Translations under genes and position numbers: made by a program
Shown here: positions 9,986 through 19,100 of the stretch, piece after piece
How the letters are laid out: each line of letters starts with the position of its first letter
How positions within the stretch are numbered: position 1 is the stretch's first letter
Notes under the pieces: generated by a model
Databases searched by the model: none
Seen by the model: only the letters and a program-made list of their open reading frames with translations
What the model was told of the DNA's origin: nothing
Source of the DNA: Ciceribacter sichuanensis
Lineage (GTDB): Bacteria; Pseudomonadota; Alphaproteobacteria; Rhizobiales; Rhizobiaceae
NCBI RefSeq assembly: GCF_024055605.1
Contig: NZ_JAMXLX010000005.1
Coordinates: 352,082 to 416,081 of the forward strand
Direction: 5' to 3'
Length of the DNA: 64,000 bases

Positions 9986-11182
9986 CTACGGTGCCGTCGA
10001 ACCTGTCGGCGGAATGCGCAGGTCGTCCACGCGTCCAGCGGGGGGCGGTGGCAGGACGCCGTTCCTGACCAGTTGCTCGCGGGGAGAGGGAATGCCGGCG
10101 ACTGGCAGTGGGGTTGCACCGAGCAGCTCGCTGGAGCCATCGAGTTCCGGATCGAAGAGGTCGATCGGCTGAGTCCTCACGAGGTTCTGCGTTTCTGCCG
10201 GGGGCAGTTCAAGGAGAACGGGCAGGTTGCTGGAGTCGAGCCTCACGAGATCCGGGCTCGTCATGTCGCCCAGACGGCGGCGGGCCGCCTTTTCGACATA
10301 GAAGGCCAGCTTGCGCTTGCCGGAGGCGGTGAGGCCTATGCCGTCGGTGCCGCGCAGTCGCACCTGCTGGCCGTTTATATCCGAACCGGTTACGATGAAG
10401 CGGCCGTCCTGATCGACGAAGCCATCCCAGACATCGACGAACTCGGCGCCGATCTTCTCGGCGGCGGCGCGATAGACACCGTTGAGTGTCAGTGCATCAG
10501 CCGTCATGTTCTGAGGACGGAAGGCCGGAAGACCGACCCAGATCAGCGGCAACTGGCGCTGCTTGACGGTGTTGCCGAGAACGGCGATGCGCCGTTCGTA
10601 TTCCTTGAACCATGCGTCGGTGCGGAAATCCAGCTTGGCCGACGCCGTTTCGATCTGCTGGCGGTCGTTGGCGCCGATTTCGATGACGACAAGGGCTGGC
10701 TTCACCTCGTCGAGGATGGCCGGAAGCTGGCTGTGCCAGTCATAATAATCGTCGCGGACAAGCCCGGATGAGCCGTTGCTGCGTTTCTCGATCGCGACAC
10801 CCGGTGAGGCAGCAAAAGCATCCTTCAAACCATCCGCGAGCCCATCGGCCATGAAGTCGCCGATCACGAGGACCTTGCGCGCATCTTCAAGCTTTGCCGC
10901 AGGTGGTGGCGGAGCAGGGGCGGAGGTGGTCGTAATGGTGGTGATGCTGGTAGACGTCGGCTTCTTGCGGGCGCGGGGAGGCTTCGTCTGCTTGCGAGGC
11001 ATGGGCGGGGGTTCCACATACCGTGGCTCCCTCGTGCCGAACAGCAGGTCGAGCAAATTTCGCCGCTCGCCATATTGCTGGGCGCTAGCCATTTCGGCGA
11101 CCATCGAGAAGCACGCGACCAGAGACAGGGCGAGGACGATCTTCCTCTGCCGGGTCTTCGTTTGCTGGTTTGTCCCGCGCAT
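9986..11182 (-). CDS. DUF459 (SGNH hydrolase-like) periplasmic protein
   Basis: This 398-residue protein begins with a basic stretch and a hydrophobic segment ending in EMASAQQ, a likely signal peptide. A Pro/Lys/Thr-rich linker follows. From about residue 105 there is a DUF459 domain of the SGNH/GDSL type: the first block is VIGDFMADGLADGL, where Asp replaces the Ser of GDSL, and later blocks include VVIEIGANDRQ and IWVGLPA. SGNH enzymes are esterases or O-acetylhydrolases, often acting on cell-wall or exported polysaccharide; the true substrate is unknown. It lies 74 bp downstream of the lytic transglycosylase gene on the same strand, which supports an envelope role. Confidence 0.75.
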   Translation of the reverse strand: MRGTNQQTKTRQRKIVLALSLVACFSMVAEMASAQQYGERRNLLDLLFGTREPRYVEPPPMPRKQTKPPRARKKPTSTSITTITTTSAPAPPPPAAKLEDARKVLVIGDFMADGLADGLKDAFAASPGVAIEKRSNGSSGLVRDDYYDWHSQLPAILDEVKPALVVIEIGANDRQQIETASAKLDFRTDAWFKEYERRIAVLGNTVKQRQLPLIWVGLPAFRPQNMTADALTLNGVYRAAAEKIGAEFVDVWDGFVDQDGRFIVTGSDINGQQVRLRGTDGIGLTASGKRKLAFYVEKAARRRLGDMTSPDLVRLDSSNLPVLLELPPAETQNLVRTQPIDLFDPELDGSSELLGATPLPVAGIPSPREQLVRNGVLPPPPAGRVDDLRIPPTGSTAP

Positions 11183-11256
11183 TCCTTTGGTCGCCTCTTG
11201 CCTGCCTCACCGTCATCGCGAGATGCTTCGATATGTGAAACGCGTCGCGACGGTTG

Positions 11257-12468
11257 TCAATTCCGCAAGGCGTCAAGCAATACCTTCGACGGCTGTCCGT
11301 CCACCGACATGCCGAGCCGAGACTGGATCGCCTCGATCGCTGCCTTGGAGCCTGAGCCGAAATTGCCGTCGATCTTGCCGTCGTAATAGCCCAGCGCCTG
11401 CATGCGCGTCTGTAGCTCGAACTTTTCCTTGATGTCGAGCGTGTTGTGCGGGCGCGGCCATGCCTGCTGCATGCCGCCGTAGCCGGCGATCTCGTCGGCC
11501 AGCATGCCGACTGCCAGCGCATAGGAATCGGCTGCGTTGTAGCGCTTGATGACGAAGAAATTCTTGGTCATCAGGAAGCCAGGGCCGTTCGGGCCGCCGG
11601 GCATCTTCAATTCCGCGCGCTCCGCACCGTTCCTGAAACCCTTGCCGCTCGGTCGGGTAAAGCCGAGGGCCGCCCACTGGGCCAGCGTCTTGGTCTTGCC
11701 GGCATGGGCAGCGCCACCGGCGGGAACGACGATTTCGTAACCCCAAGTCTTGCCTGCCTGCCAGTCGTTCTTCTGCAGCAGGTTGGCGGAGGTGGCGAGC
11801 GCATCGGGAACGGAATGCCAGATGTCCTTCTTGCCGTTACCGTCCGCATCGATCGCGTAGAGAAGGTAGCTCGACGGAATAAACTGTGTATGACCCATGG
11901 CGCCGGCCCAGGATCCCATCAGGCCCTTGGAGGTCACGTCGCCGTTCTGCAGCATCTTGAGGGCCGCGATCAGCTGTTTCTGTGCATATTTGGAACGCTT
12001 GGGATCGGCATAGGCAAGCGTCGCCAGCGCACGTGGGACGTGATGAAGCCTTTCCGGCGTCTCGAGGGCTGCGCCGTAGTTCGATTCCATCGACCAGATC
12101 GCCAGAAGGATGTTCTTGTCTACACCGAAATGGCGTTCGAGGGCGGCGAGCGTCGGGCCGTACTTGGCAGCCATCTCGCGGCCGATCTTCACGGTATAGG
12201 GGTTCACGCGCGAATCGACGTAGTCCCAGATCTGCGACTTGAACTCCGGCTGATAGCGGGCCTTTTCGAGAACGAAATCATCGGGTTCGCTGACGCCGGC
12301 GAAAGCCTGGTTATAGGTCTTCTGGCTGATTCCGTTCTGGGCCGCCGTGGCATAGAAGCCATTGATCCACTTCTTGAAGCCGGCGTCGGCACGGGCTTCC
12401 ACCGGCATCAGACCGGTGAGGATCGAAAAGGCAAGGGCGCCGAAAAGCTTGCGACTGGTCCTGTTCAT
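11257..12468 (-). CDS. Lytic murein transglycosylase, MltB-like, with peptidoglycan-binding domain
   Basis: The 403-residue protein starts with a signal peptide (basic MNRTSRKLFG, hydrophobic core, cleavage near VEARA-DAG). Residues 30-320 match the SLT2/MltB fold; the catalytic glutamate is in IWSMESNYGAALE and is followed by the GSWAGAMGHTQFIPSSY block. The last 60 residues (LQTRMQALGYYDGKIDGNFG) form a PG_binding_1 repeat. It cleaves the MurNAc-GlcNAc bond of peptidoglycan to 1,6-anhydro products in the periplasm. There is no lipobox cysteine, so it is probably soluble. It may share a transcript with the DUF459 gene. Confidence 0.92.
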   Translation of the reverse strand: MNRTSRKLFGALAFSILTGLMPVEARADAGFKKWINGFYATAAQNGISQKTYNQAFAGVSEPDDFVLEKARYQPEFKSQIWDYVDSRVNPYTVKIGREMAAKYGPTLAALERHFGVDKNILLAIWSMESNYGAALETPERLHHVPRALATLAYADPKRSKYAQKQLIAALKMLQNGDVTSKGLMGSWAGAMGHTQFIPSSYLLYAIDADGNGKKDIWHSVPDALATSANLLQKNDWQAGKTWGYEIVVPAGGAAHAGKTKTLAQWAALGFTRPSGKGFRNGAERAELKMPGGPNGPGFLMTKNFFVIKRYNAADSYALAVGMLADEIAGYGGMQQAWPRPHNTLDIKEKFELQTRMQALGYYDGKIDGNFGSGSKAAIEAIQSRLGMSVDGQPSKVLLDALRN

Positions 12469-12667
12469 TGGGCATCTCCCCGTCGAATTTACGGTTCGCT
12501 TTCAAGCCGCAGCTGCGGCTGTTCACCCTAGGTTAATGCTATAGCGTCAACAAATTCTTTACCATCGACCGCTTGTCGAGGGTAGCCTTTGCGAAACGGT
12601 AGTAAAGATATACTAGTTGGCAAGGGCGTAATGAAGGCGCCTGTAAATTATCCTCCAGGAGGAATGT

Positions 12668-13555
12668 GTGGTTCAACGAAATAAACTCCGCAAAGCTGTT
12701 TTCCCCGTCGCTGGTCTGGGCACGCGTTTCCTTCCCGCGACCAAGGCCGTTCCGAAAGAAATGCTGACCGTTGTCGATAAACCGGTCATTCAATACGTTG
12801 TCGATGAAGCGGTTGAAGCAGGAATCGAGCATTTCGTCTTCATCACCGGTCGCGGAAAGGGCGTTATCGAAGACTATTTCGATATCCAGTTCGAACTGGA
12901 ACAGACCCTGAAGAGCCGCAACAAGAATGCCGAGCTGACGCTGCTTTCCGGCCTGCTTCCCAAGGCGGGTACGGCGAGCTTCACCCGTCAGCAGGAGCCG
13001 CTGGGTCTCGGTCACGCCGTCTGGTGCGCCCGTGACATCGTCGGCAACGATCCCTTTGCCCTGCTTCTGCCCGACATGATCATGCGCGGCGAAAAGGGGT
13101 GCATGAAGGGCATGGTCGAGCTTTACGAAAAGACCGGTGGCAACGTCATCGCCGTTGAGGAATGCGCTCCCGAGCAGGCCCATAAATACGGCATCGTCGG
13201 CGTCGGCGAAATGCTCGAAGGCGGTTTCCGAATTACCGAGATGGTCGAAAAGCCGGCCAAGGGAACTGCACCCTCCAACTTCTTCATCAACGGCCGCTAT
13301 ATCCTGCAACCCGAGATCTTCGCGATCCTCGAAACCCAGGAACGCGGCGCCGGCAATGAAATCCAGCTGACCGACGGCATGCTGAAGCTTGCCAAGGAAC
13401 AGGCGTTTGCCGGTTATCACTTCAAGGGCGACACCTTTGACTGCGGCGCCAAGGATGGCTTCATCCTCGCCAACGTTGCCTTTGCACTCGATCGTGCGGA
13501 CATCCGCCCGACCGTCGAAGAGCCGCTCAAGGCTCTCCTTGCGGCCCTCAAGTAA
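12668..13555 (+). CDS. galU: UTP-glucose-1-phosphate uridylyltransferase
   Basis: GalU makes UDP-glucose from UTP and glucose-1-phosphate for exopolysaccharide, LPS core and cyclic glucan synthesis. The 295-residue length is typical. The nucleotide-binding signature [17 protein letters not shown] lies at residues 15-31 and the substrate region [19 protein letters not shown] near 195. The start codon is GTG, 4-10 bases after a perfect AGGAGGA. An ATG four bases upstream is out of frame and soon hits a stop. The gene is divergent from mltB and converges with the outer membrane protein gene. Confidence 0.97.
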   Translation: MVQRNKLRKAVFPVAGLGTRFLPATKAVPKEMLTVVDKPVIQYVVDEAVEAGIEHFVFITGRGKGVIEDYFDIQFELEQTLKSRNKNAELTLLSGLLPKAGTASFTRQQEPLGLGHAVWCARDIVGNDPFALLLPDMIMRGEKGCMKGMVELYEKTGGNVIAVEECAPEQAHKYGIVGVGEMLEGGFRITEMVEKPAKGTAPSNFFINGRYILQPEIFAILETQERGAGNEIQLTDGMLKLAKEQAFAGYHFKGDTFDCGAKDGFILANVAFALDRADIRPTVEEPLKALLAALK

Positions 13556-13563
13556 GAGGGCCG
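13542..13563. repeat. Hairpin spanning the galU stop codon
   Basis: CGGCCCTC and GAGGGCCG are perfect 8-bp arms around AAGTAA, which contains the galU TAA stop. The convergent outer membrane protein gene stops directly at its right edge. With no T-tract it may be a weak bidirectional terminator or 3'-end stabiliser. Confidence 0.45.
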
Positions 13564-15069
13564 TCAGCGCTTGGCGGTCAGGCCGACCATGGCGCGCATC
13601 ACATTGCTATCTGCGGCGGACTTGTATTCGGTTCTTTCGTAACTGAGGTCCGCCGTCAGATCGAGGTAGCGGTTCACATTCCAGGTCAGCCCGGCGCCGG
13701 TGGCATAGGTCACCGTGTCGGGCGGAGCCGTGTCATCCTGATATTCGGTCCAGCGTGATGAGCCTGACAGGCGTGCAACGAGGTTGCTGCGCAAGCGATG
13801 CTCGACCTCGGCCGTCAGGGCATAGATGACCGAACCGCTGAGACCGGCGGTGGTCGAGGGATCGATGGTGGTGGTCAGGCCTAGGTTCACGTCGGTGCCC
13901 TGCTGCGGCGACCAGTAGACGTTGCCATCGATGGTCATCGCGCCGATTTCCTTCAGGCGATTGTCGTCGAACTGCTGCTGACGGTAACCCAGTCCGATTT
14001 CACCCCTCAGCTTTTCACCGAAATCGGCCGAGATGCCTGCCTTGGCCGCATAGAAATCACCCGAGCGGCGGTAACCATCCGAGTCCTCTTTATCGTCATA
14101 TGCGACGTGGCCGACGGAGACTTCCGTGAACGGGGTGAGCGCCGGCGAAAGCTCGTAGCCGATACGGCCACGCAGCGAGCCCGAGAGACGGTTGCGGTCG
14201 CTCAGCGAAACCTTGGAGCCGTCGGAGAGTTCCGCATCGGAATACTGCCAGCGCTCGAGATCGGCGCCGACGGTGCCGCGCAGCTTGCCGAAATCGTGCT
14301 CGACCGAAAGCCCGCCATTATACATATGCACACCGGACTGCACGGCCGCGCCCGAAATGGCGTTCGGATCGTTGGTGTCCTCGCGGCTAAAGGAATAGCC
14401 CCCGGTAATATGGGCGATGGTGTCGCGGGAGATATCGAGCCGCAGGTCGGCATTGAGGTTTGCGCTCGGTTTCGTCGCGCTATCGCCGGAAAAATTCCTT
14501 TGCCAGTAGCCTTCGCCGCCGATTGTCAGTTCATGACGCGACCAGTCGGAGGTGAGGCTGCCTTTCAGGCCGGTTTCCATGTAATTTCGGGTGTCCTTGC
14601 CCTCACCGTCCCTAGTGGTCTCGCTGCCGAAGCGCTGGATGAGGGAGGGGCGCAGCACCATGGTGCCGAGACGAACACCATCCGTTTCCGCTGCCTCGCG
14701 CCGGATGCGCTGGGAAGTGGCATCGTCCAGCGTCGTCTCGCGCAGGTTCATGCGGCCGAAATCGTCATCCGGCGCGGTGAGGTTCGCATCGGAGAGAACC
14801 GGCGTCGCGGTGCTGCCGGTGGCGAGGGGATCGGTTGCCGTTGCGTCTGCGCCGGTCGTGGTTATCGCCTGCGTTCCGGCCGTCGCTGTGGTGGATTGCG
14901 CGGTCGTCGATGAGGCGCTGCTACCTGCCATGCTCGCCGGGGGCTGCAGGACCGTCTGGGCCAGCGATGGCGATGCAAAGCCGAATACGCTCGCCAGCAG
15001 GACGCCGGCGAGGCGGCGGGTCCTGCGGCAACGGTCGTGAGCCGTTCCGGTCTCTGAATTCTCTACCAT
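13564..15069 (-). CDS. Outer membrane beta-barrel protein (BBP2-like)
   Basis: The 501-residue product has a basic N-terminus, then LAGVLLASVFGFASPSLAQ, a plausible signal peptide. A Ser/Thr/Ala-rich, low-complexity linker follows (about residues 40-95). From about 120 to the end, alternating aromatic and polar strands with periodic GY, RY and SxR patterns suggest an 18-24 strand barrel ending in VGLTAKR. It resembles rhizobial outer membrane beta-barrel proteins of PF10082 type, whose function is unknown. Its location between galU and the KdsD-like gene suggests envelope polysaccharide biology, but this is inference. Confidence 0.7.
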   Translation of the reverse strand: MVENSETGTAHDRCRRTRRLAGVLLASVFGFASPSLAQTVLQPPASMAGSSASSTTAQSTTATAGTQAITTTGADATATDPLATGSTATPVLSDANLTAPDDDFGRMNLRETTLDDATSQRIRREAAETDGVRLGTMVLRPSLIQRFGSETTRDGEGKDTRNYMETGLKGSLTSDWSRHELTIGGEGYWQRNFSGDSATKPSANLNADLRLDISRDTIAHITGGYSFSREDTNDPNAISGAAVQSGVHMYNGGLSVEHDFGKLRGTVGADLERWQYSDAELSDGSKVSLSDRNRLSGSLRGRIGYELSPALTPFTEVSVGHVAYDDKEDSDGYRRSGDFYAAKAGISADFGEKLRGEIGLGYRQQQFDDNRLKEIGAMTIDGNVYWSPQQGTDVNLGLTTTIDPSTTAGLSGSVIYALTAEVEHRLRSNLVARLSGSSRWTEYQDDTAPPDTVTYATGAGLTWNVNRYLDLTADLSYERTEYKSAADSNVMRAMVGLTAKR

Positions 15070-15220
15070 CGGGTTATTGCTCGAAGCTTGAATGCTTACC
15101 CAAACGTAAAGTCATGTGGTTAATGTTTGGTTGCCATGCTGTCTGCAGCATCGGTCGGGTGGCTAACGGCCGCAGCGTCGGCGTGTGGACAGTGCGGAGC
15201 AAAAGCAGTATGGGACTGCC

Positions 15221-16216
15221 ATGATAAAGCGCGCTGTCAATCTCGTCGAAGCCGGTGCAGTCGAATCGGCTCTCAGGGTCGTCACGACCGAACGCAATGC
15301 TCTGGAGGCGCTGGAAGCGGCCCTGACCAATGGCCTTGCCGGTCCCTTCTGTAATGCCGTCAACATCATAGGCGGCATTACCGGCCGGGTGATCGTGACC
15401 GGCGTCGGAAAGAGCGGCCATATCGGCACGAAGATCGCCGCGACCTTCGCTTCGACCGGCACGCCTGCCTTCTTCGTCCATCCTGCCGAGGCCAATCATG
15501 GCGATCTCGGCATGATTGGCCGCGACGATGCGATCCTTGCGATGTCATGGGGCGGCGAGAGCCAGGAGTTGCAGGGCATCCTCAATTATTCCCGCCGCTT
15601 CTCCATTCCGCTGATCGCAATGACGGCGGGAGAGAGCTCGACGCTTGCCCGCGAAGCGGATGTCGTGCTGTTGCTGCCGAAGGTTCAGGAAGCCTGTCCG
15701 CACGGGCTTGCGCCCACTTCATCTACGGTCATGCAGCTTGCCATGGGCGATGCGATCGCGATCTCCCTGCTCGAAGCTCGTGGCTTCACGCCGAGCGACT
15801 TCCGCATCTTCCACCCCGGCGGCAAGCTGGGGGCCAGCCTTACCCATGTGCGCGATATCATGCACACGGGTGACCGGCTGCCGCTGGTCAAGCACGGCAC
15901 GCCGATGCCGGAGGCGATCGTCACCCTGTCGCACAAGCATTTCGGCTGCGTTGCCGTTCTGGATGATGACGGCAAGCTCTGCGGTATCGTCACCGAGGGC
16001 GACATGGCGCGCAATCTGACGCGTAACCTTGCGGAACTCTGCGTCGATGACGTGATGACCCGCACGCCGAAGACCATCAAGCCGACCACGCTTGCGACCT
16101 CGGCACTTGCCACGCTCAACGAGAACAGCATCGGCGCGCTGATCGTTGTCGATGAAGACAACCGGCCGATCGGTCTCGTTCATTTCCACGATCTCTTGCG
16201 GATCGGGGTTGCCTGA
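15221..16216 (+). CDS. kdsD: KpsF/GutQ-family arabinose-5-phosphate isomerase
   Basis: The enzyme interconverts ribulose-5-phosphate and arabinose-5-phosphate, the first step of KDO synthesis for LPS. With the ATG at 15221 it has 331 residues. A SIS domain covers about residues 35-170 (VTGVGKSGHIGTKIAATFAS; the HPAEANHGDLGM block). Two CBS motifs cover about 205-325 (MTRTPKTIKP begins the second). A GTG at 15185 could add 12 residues but has no visible ribosome-binding site. The gene is divergent from the outer membrane protein. The symbol follows the family; a capsule-specific KpsF cannot be excluded. Confidence 0.88.
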   Translation: MIKRAVNLVEAGAVESALRVVTTERNALEALEAALTNGLAGPFCNAVNIIGGITGRVIVTGVGKSGHIGTKIAATFASTGTPAFFVHPAEANHGDLGMIGRDDAILAMSWGGESQELQGILNYSRRFSIPLIAMTAGESSTLAREADVVLLLPKVQEACPHGLAPTSSTVMQLAMGDAIAISLLEARGFTPSDFRIFHPGGKLGASLTHVRDIMHTGDRLPLVKHGTPMPEAIVTLSHKHFGCVAVLDDDGKLCGIVTEGDMARNLTRNLAELCVDDVMTRTPKTIKPTTLATSALATLNENSIGALIVVDEDNRPIGLVHFHDLLRIGVA

Positions 16217-16220
16217 GCGA

Positions 16221-16325
16221 TAGAGCATTTTCGGCGAAACGGAAGCGCCAGCAATGCTCTATCTCTTTGTCTCGACGTAATTCCTGACGTAAAACGGCTT
16301 ACACTTTTGCTGGAATTGTTCCTGA
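16221..16325. repeat. Rhizobial intergenic repeat element
   Basis: The left part is a stem with TAGAGCATT and AATGCTCTA arms (16221-16262). The right part continues with an ATCTCTTTGT core and ends in an ACACTTTTGCTGGAATTGTT stretch. I recognise this composition from dispersed intergenic repeats common in Rhizobium and Agrobacterium genomes. It fills the space between the convergent kdsD and nfeD genes and may serve as their terminator. Confidence 0.65.
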
Positions 16326-16328
16326 CAA

Positions 16329-16787
16329 TCAGGCTTTTTCCACCGTCAGGTCGCGGCCGTTACCCGCGATGACCTTCACTTTGGTGCCGGCCGGCAGGTC
16401 CGGTCCCTGCACAGACCAGTGGGTATCGTCCAGCCTGATCCGCCCGCGCCCTTCGGTGATGGGCTCGGCCAGCGTTGCTGTGCGTCCGACGAGGCTTGCG
16501 GTGCGCTGATTGAGCATCGGCTCGTCGGTGACGACGTGGCCGGTGCCGAGAAGACGGCGGCCAAGCAGGGTGGAGGCGACCGCGAGGACGGAAAACAGCA
16601 CCAGTTGAACCTGCCAGGTCCAGAGCGAGACCTCCCACAGAACCAGCGACAGGGCTCCGGTGATCAGTGCCGCAATGCCGATCCAGACGAGGAAGACGCC
16701 CGGCACGAGGAGCTCCGCAGCCAGCAGAACGAGGCCGAGCAGCCACCAACTCCAGGGACCGAGTTCGATGATCATGCGGCTCAGCAT
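16329..16787 (-). CDS. NfeD-family membrane protein
   Basis: The 152-residue protein has two or three N-terminal hydrophobic segments (WWLLGLVLLAAELLVPGVFLVWIG and the following helices, to about residue 75). A small C-terminal OB-fold domain follows, containing the GRTATLAEPITEGRGRIRLDD pattern typical of NfeD. Family members pair with SPFH/stomatin proteins in membrane microdomains. The SPFH gene ends 3 bp upstream, so the two are one transcript and very probably one complex. The short NfeD1b form seen here lacks the ClpP-like protease domain of longer homologues. Confidence 0.9.
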   Translation of the reverse strand: MLSRMIIELGPWSWWLLGLVLLAAELLVPGVFLVWIGIAALITGALSLVLWEVSLWTWQVQLVLFSVLAVASTLLGRRLLGTGHVVTDEPMLNQRTASLVGRTATLAEPITEGRGRIRLDDTHWSVQGPDLPAGTKVKVIAGNGRDLTVEKA

Positions 16788-16790
16788 GGC

Positions 16791-17807
16791 TCAGCCCTCC
16801 GTGTTCTGACCGAAGGGGTTCACCGGCGGCGTCGAGCGGGTGACCGGTGCGGCGGGGCGCGGACGCGGTGCCGGAGCGGGTGTCGCGGCATCGCCGAAGA
16901 CTTCCCGCGCAATCGCGCCGATACCGCCCAGCGAGCCGATCAGGCTGGAGGCTTCCATTGGCATCAGCACGATCTTGGCGTTGGAAGCCGTGCCGATCGC
17001 GGCCATGGCTTCCGTGTATTTCTGGGCGACGAAATAGTTGATGGCATTGACGTCGCCGGCCGCGATCGCGTCTGAGACGAAGCGTGTCGCCTTGGCTTCG
17101 GCTTCCGCCAGACGCTCGCGGGCCTCGGCCTCGCGGTATGCCGCCTCGCGCTGGCCTTCGGCCTGAAGGATCGCCGATTGCTTGGCGCCCTCGGCGCGCA
17201 GGATCTGGGCGTTTCGGAAGCCCTCGGCTTCCAGCACCTGAGCGCGCTTCTCGCGCTCGGCTTTCATCTGGCGGGCCATGGCGTCGACCAGATCCTTCGG
17301 CGGCTGGATGTCCTTGATTTCGACGCGGGTGACCTTGATGCCCCAGGGCCCGACGGCTTCGTCGACCACCTTCAGCAGCCGGTCGTTGATCGCCTCGCGG
17401 TTCGACAGCAACTCGTCGAGATCCATGGACCCCATGACCGAACGGATGTTGGTCATGGTGAGGTTCAGGATGGCATTCTGGAGGTCTGCGACCTGATAGG
17501 CCGCCTGCGCCGCATTCAGGATCTGGTAGAAGGCAACGGCATCGGCCGAGACGCTGGCATTGTCCTTGGTGATGACTTCCTGGGTCGGGACATCAAGCAC
17601 CTGCTCCATCACGTTCATCTTTGCGCCGATGCGTTCGATGAAGGGAATGATGAGGTTGAGGCCGGGCTCGAGTGTGCGGGTATAGCGGCCAAAGCGCTCG
17701 ATGGTGTAGCGGAAGCCCTGCGGTACCGTCTTGATCCCCGCGAAGAGAACGAGAATAACCAGTACGACAAGCGCGATAACGACGATATCGGGACCTGCGA
17801 ACCCCAT
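16791..17807 (-). CDS. SPFH/stomatin-family (paraslipin, QmcA-like) membrane protein
   Basis: The 338-residue protein has one N-terminal membrane segment ([19 protein letters not shown]) and then the SPFH domain (about residues 30-200), with [24 protein letters not shown] and a [12 protein letters not shown] block. An Ala/Glu-rich coiled coil follows (about 190-250, [20 protein letters not shown]), and a Pro-rich tail ends the protein. Members oligomerise into large membrane-anchored rings or cages and modulate FtsH-like proteases or membrane order. The coupled NfeD gene is 3 bp downstream. The exact role here is unknown. Confidence 0.92.
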   Translation of the reverse strand: MGFAGPDIVVIALVVLVILVLFAGIKTVPQGFRYTIERFGRYTRTLEPGLNLIIPFIERIGAKMNVMEQVLDVPTQEVITKDNASVSADAVAFYQILNAAQAAYQVADLQNAILNLTMTNIRSVMGSMDLDELLSNREAINDRLLKVVDEAVGPWGIKVTRVEIKDIQPPKDLVDAMARQMKAEREKRAQVLEAEGFRNAQILRAEGAKQSAILQAEGQREAAYREAEARERLAEAEAKATRFVSDAIAAGDVNAINYFVAQKYTEAMAAIGTASNAKIVLMPMEASSLIGSLGGIGAIAREVFGDAATPAPAPRPRPAAPVTRSTPPVNPFGQNTEG

Positions 17808-17938
17808 GATGTGCCCTCCTGTTTCCGAACGCGTTCTTTATAGTGTGCTTCGGTGTCTTTCTAACATCGGATGACGGCGTTTCCATTGCAAGGTCAGGGC
17901 CGCGGAGGGTGCGATCATTTCGGCTGGCCCTGATCGGC

Positions 17939-18973
17939 TCAGACCCAGCCCTGCAGTTCCCGACGGACGACCTTCTCCAATACGCTCATGCCTTCGGGAG
18001 TGTCGTTCAGGCAGGGAATGTGCACGAATTTTTCGCCGCCATTGTGATGGAAGATCTCGCCTGCCTCACCGGCGATTTCCTCAAGCGTTTCGAGGCAGTC
18101 GGACACAAAGCCCGGGTTCATGATGGCGACGCGCTTCACGCCCTCCTTGCCGAGCTTTTCCATGGTCTTGTCGGTATAGGGTTGCAGCCATTCCTCCGGT
18201 CCGAAACGGGACTGGAAGGTGATCATGAAGTCTTTCTCCGAGCGCCCGAGCCGCTCGCGCAGCAGGCGACCGGTCTTCATGCAGTGGCAGTAATAGGGGT
18301 CGCCCTGCCGGAAATAGGATTGTGGGATGCCGTGGAACGAGGTGATCAGGAGTTCCGGCTCCCAGTCGAGCGTTGCCAGCTTCTTCTCGACCGATACCGC
18401 GAGAGCGTCGATATAGGCGGGGTCATCGTGATAGGGAGGCACGGTGCGCAGGGCCGGCTGCCAGCGCATCTTCATCAGGTGTTCGAAAGCCTTGTCGTTG
18501 ACGGTTGCCGTGGTCGACGCCGCATATTGCGGATAGAGCGGGAAGAGCAGGATTTTCTCGCAGCCGGCGGCATGCAGCGCATCGATCTTCGAGGCGATGG
18601 AAGGCTGGCCGTAGCGCATTCCCCATTCGACGACGACGTTGGGCAGGTCCTTCAGCGCGGCCGACATCAGTTCTGCCTGGCTGCGTGTGTAGGTCCGCAG
18701 ATAGCTTTCGTCCCTGTCCTTGTTCCAGATCGCCTCATAGGCCTTGCCGACCTTCTGCGGGCGGGTGTTGAGCACGATGCCGAACAGGATCGGATACCAT
18801 TTCCACGGCGACCATTCGATGACGCGTTTGTCCGTCAGGAACTCCCTCAAATAGCGACGCATCGAGGTGTAGTCGGTGCCATCGGGTGTTCCAAGATTGA
18901 CGAGAAGTACGCCTACCTTGCCGAAACGGACGGGCGGATGATTGGAAGGCAGGTGGGAAATATCTGCGGTCAT
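17939..18973 (-). CDS. hemH: Ferrochelatase (haem synthase)
   Basis: It inserts Fe2+ into protoporphyrin IX, the last step of haem synthesis, at the inner face of the cytoplasmic membrane. Using the ATG at 18973 (AGGAA 8-12 bases upstream) gives 344 residues; 24 more codons are open upstream but are unlike the family. The GVLLVNLGTPDGTDY start block, the metal-site histidine in SFHGIPQSYFRQGDPYYCHC (about 195-214) and PGFVSDCLETLEEI (about 275-288) are all present. It ends about 130 bp from the SPFH gene start, with no overlap, so it is probably its own unit. Confidence 0.97.
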   Translation of the reverse strand: MTADISHLPSNHPPVRFGKVGVLLVNLGTPDGTDYTSMRRYLREFLTDKRVIEWSPWKWYPILFGIVLNTRPQKVGKAYEAIWNKDRDESYLRTYTRSQAELMSAALKDLPNVVVEWGMRYGQPSIASKIDALHAAGCEKILLFPLYPQYAASTTATVNDKAFEHLMKMRWQPALRTVPPYHDDPAYIDALAVSVEKKLATLDWEPELLITSFHGIPQSYFRQGDPYYCHCMKTGRLLRERLGRSEKDFMITFQSRFGPEEWLQPYTDKTMEKLGKEGVKRVAIMNPGFVSDCLETLEEIAGEAGEIFHHNGGEKFVHIPCLNDTPEGMSVLEKVVRRELQGWV

Positions 18974-19043
18974 GTCGTGGTTCCTGCTGGTTGCACCGGA
19001 TGCAATACGAATGCGAACGGCGCCAGGATCAGTTCTTAAAAGC

Positions 19044-19075
19044 AAAAACCGGCCCGGGGAAGCCCGGACCGGTTC
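19044..19075 (-). terminator. Terminator after the nucleotidase gene
   Basis: On the minus strand a GC-rich stem (AACCGG(T)CCGGG against CCCGG(G)CCGGTT, near-perfect) is followed by TTTTTGCTTTT. It lies 26 bp after the nucleotidase stop and upstream of the hemH start, separating the two genes. Confidence 0.8.
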
Positions 19076-19100
19076 CGTTCATGCGGCAAACTGCCCTTGC

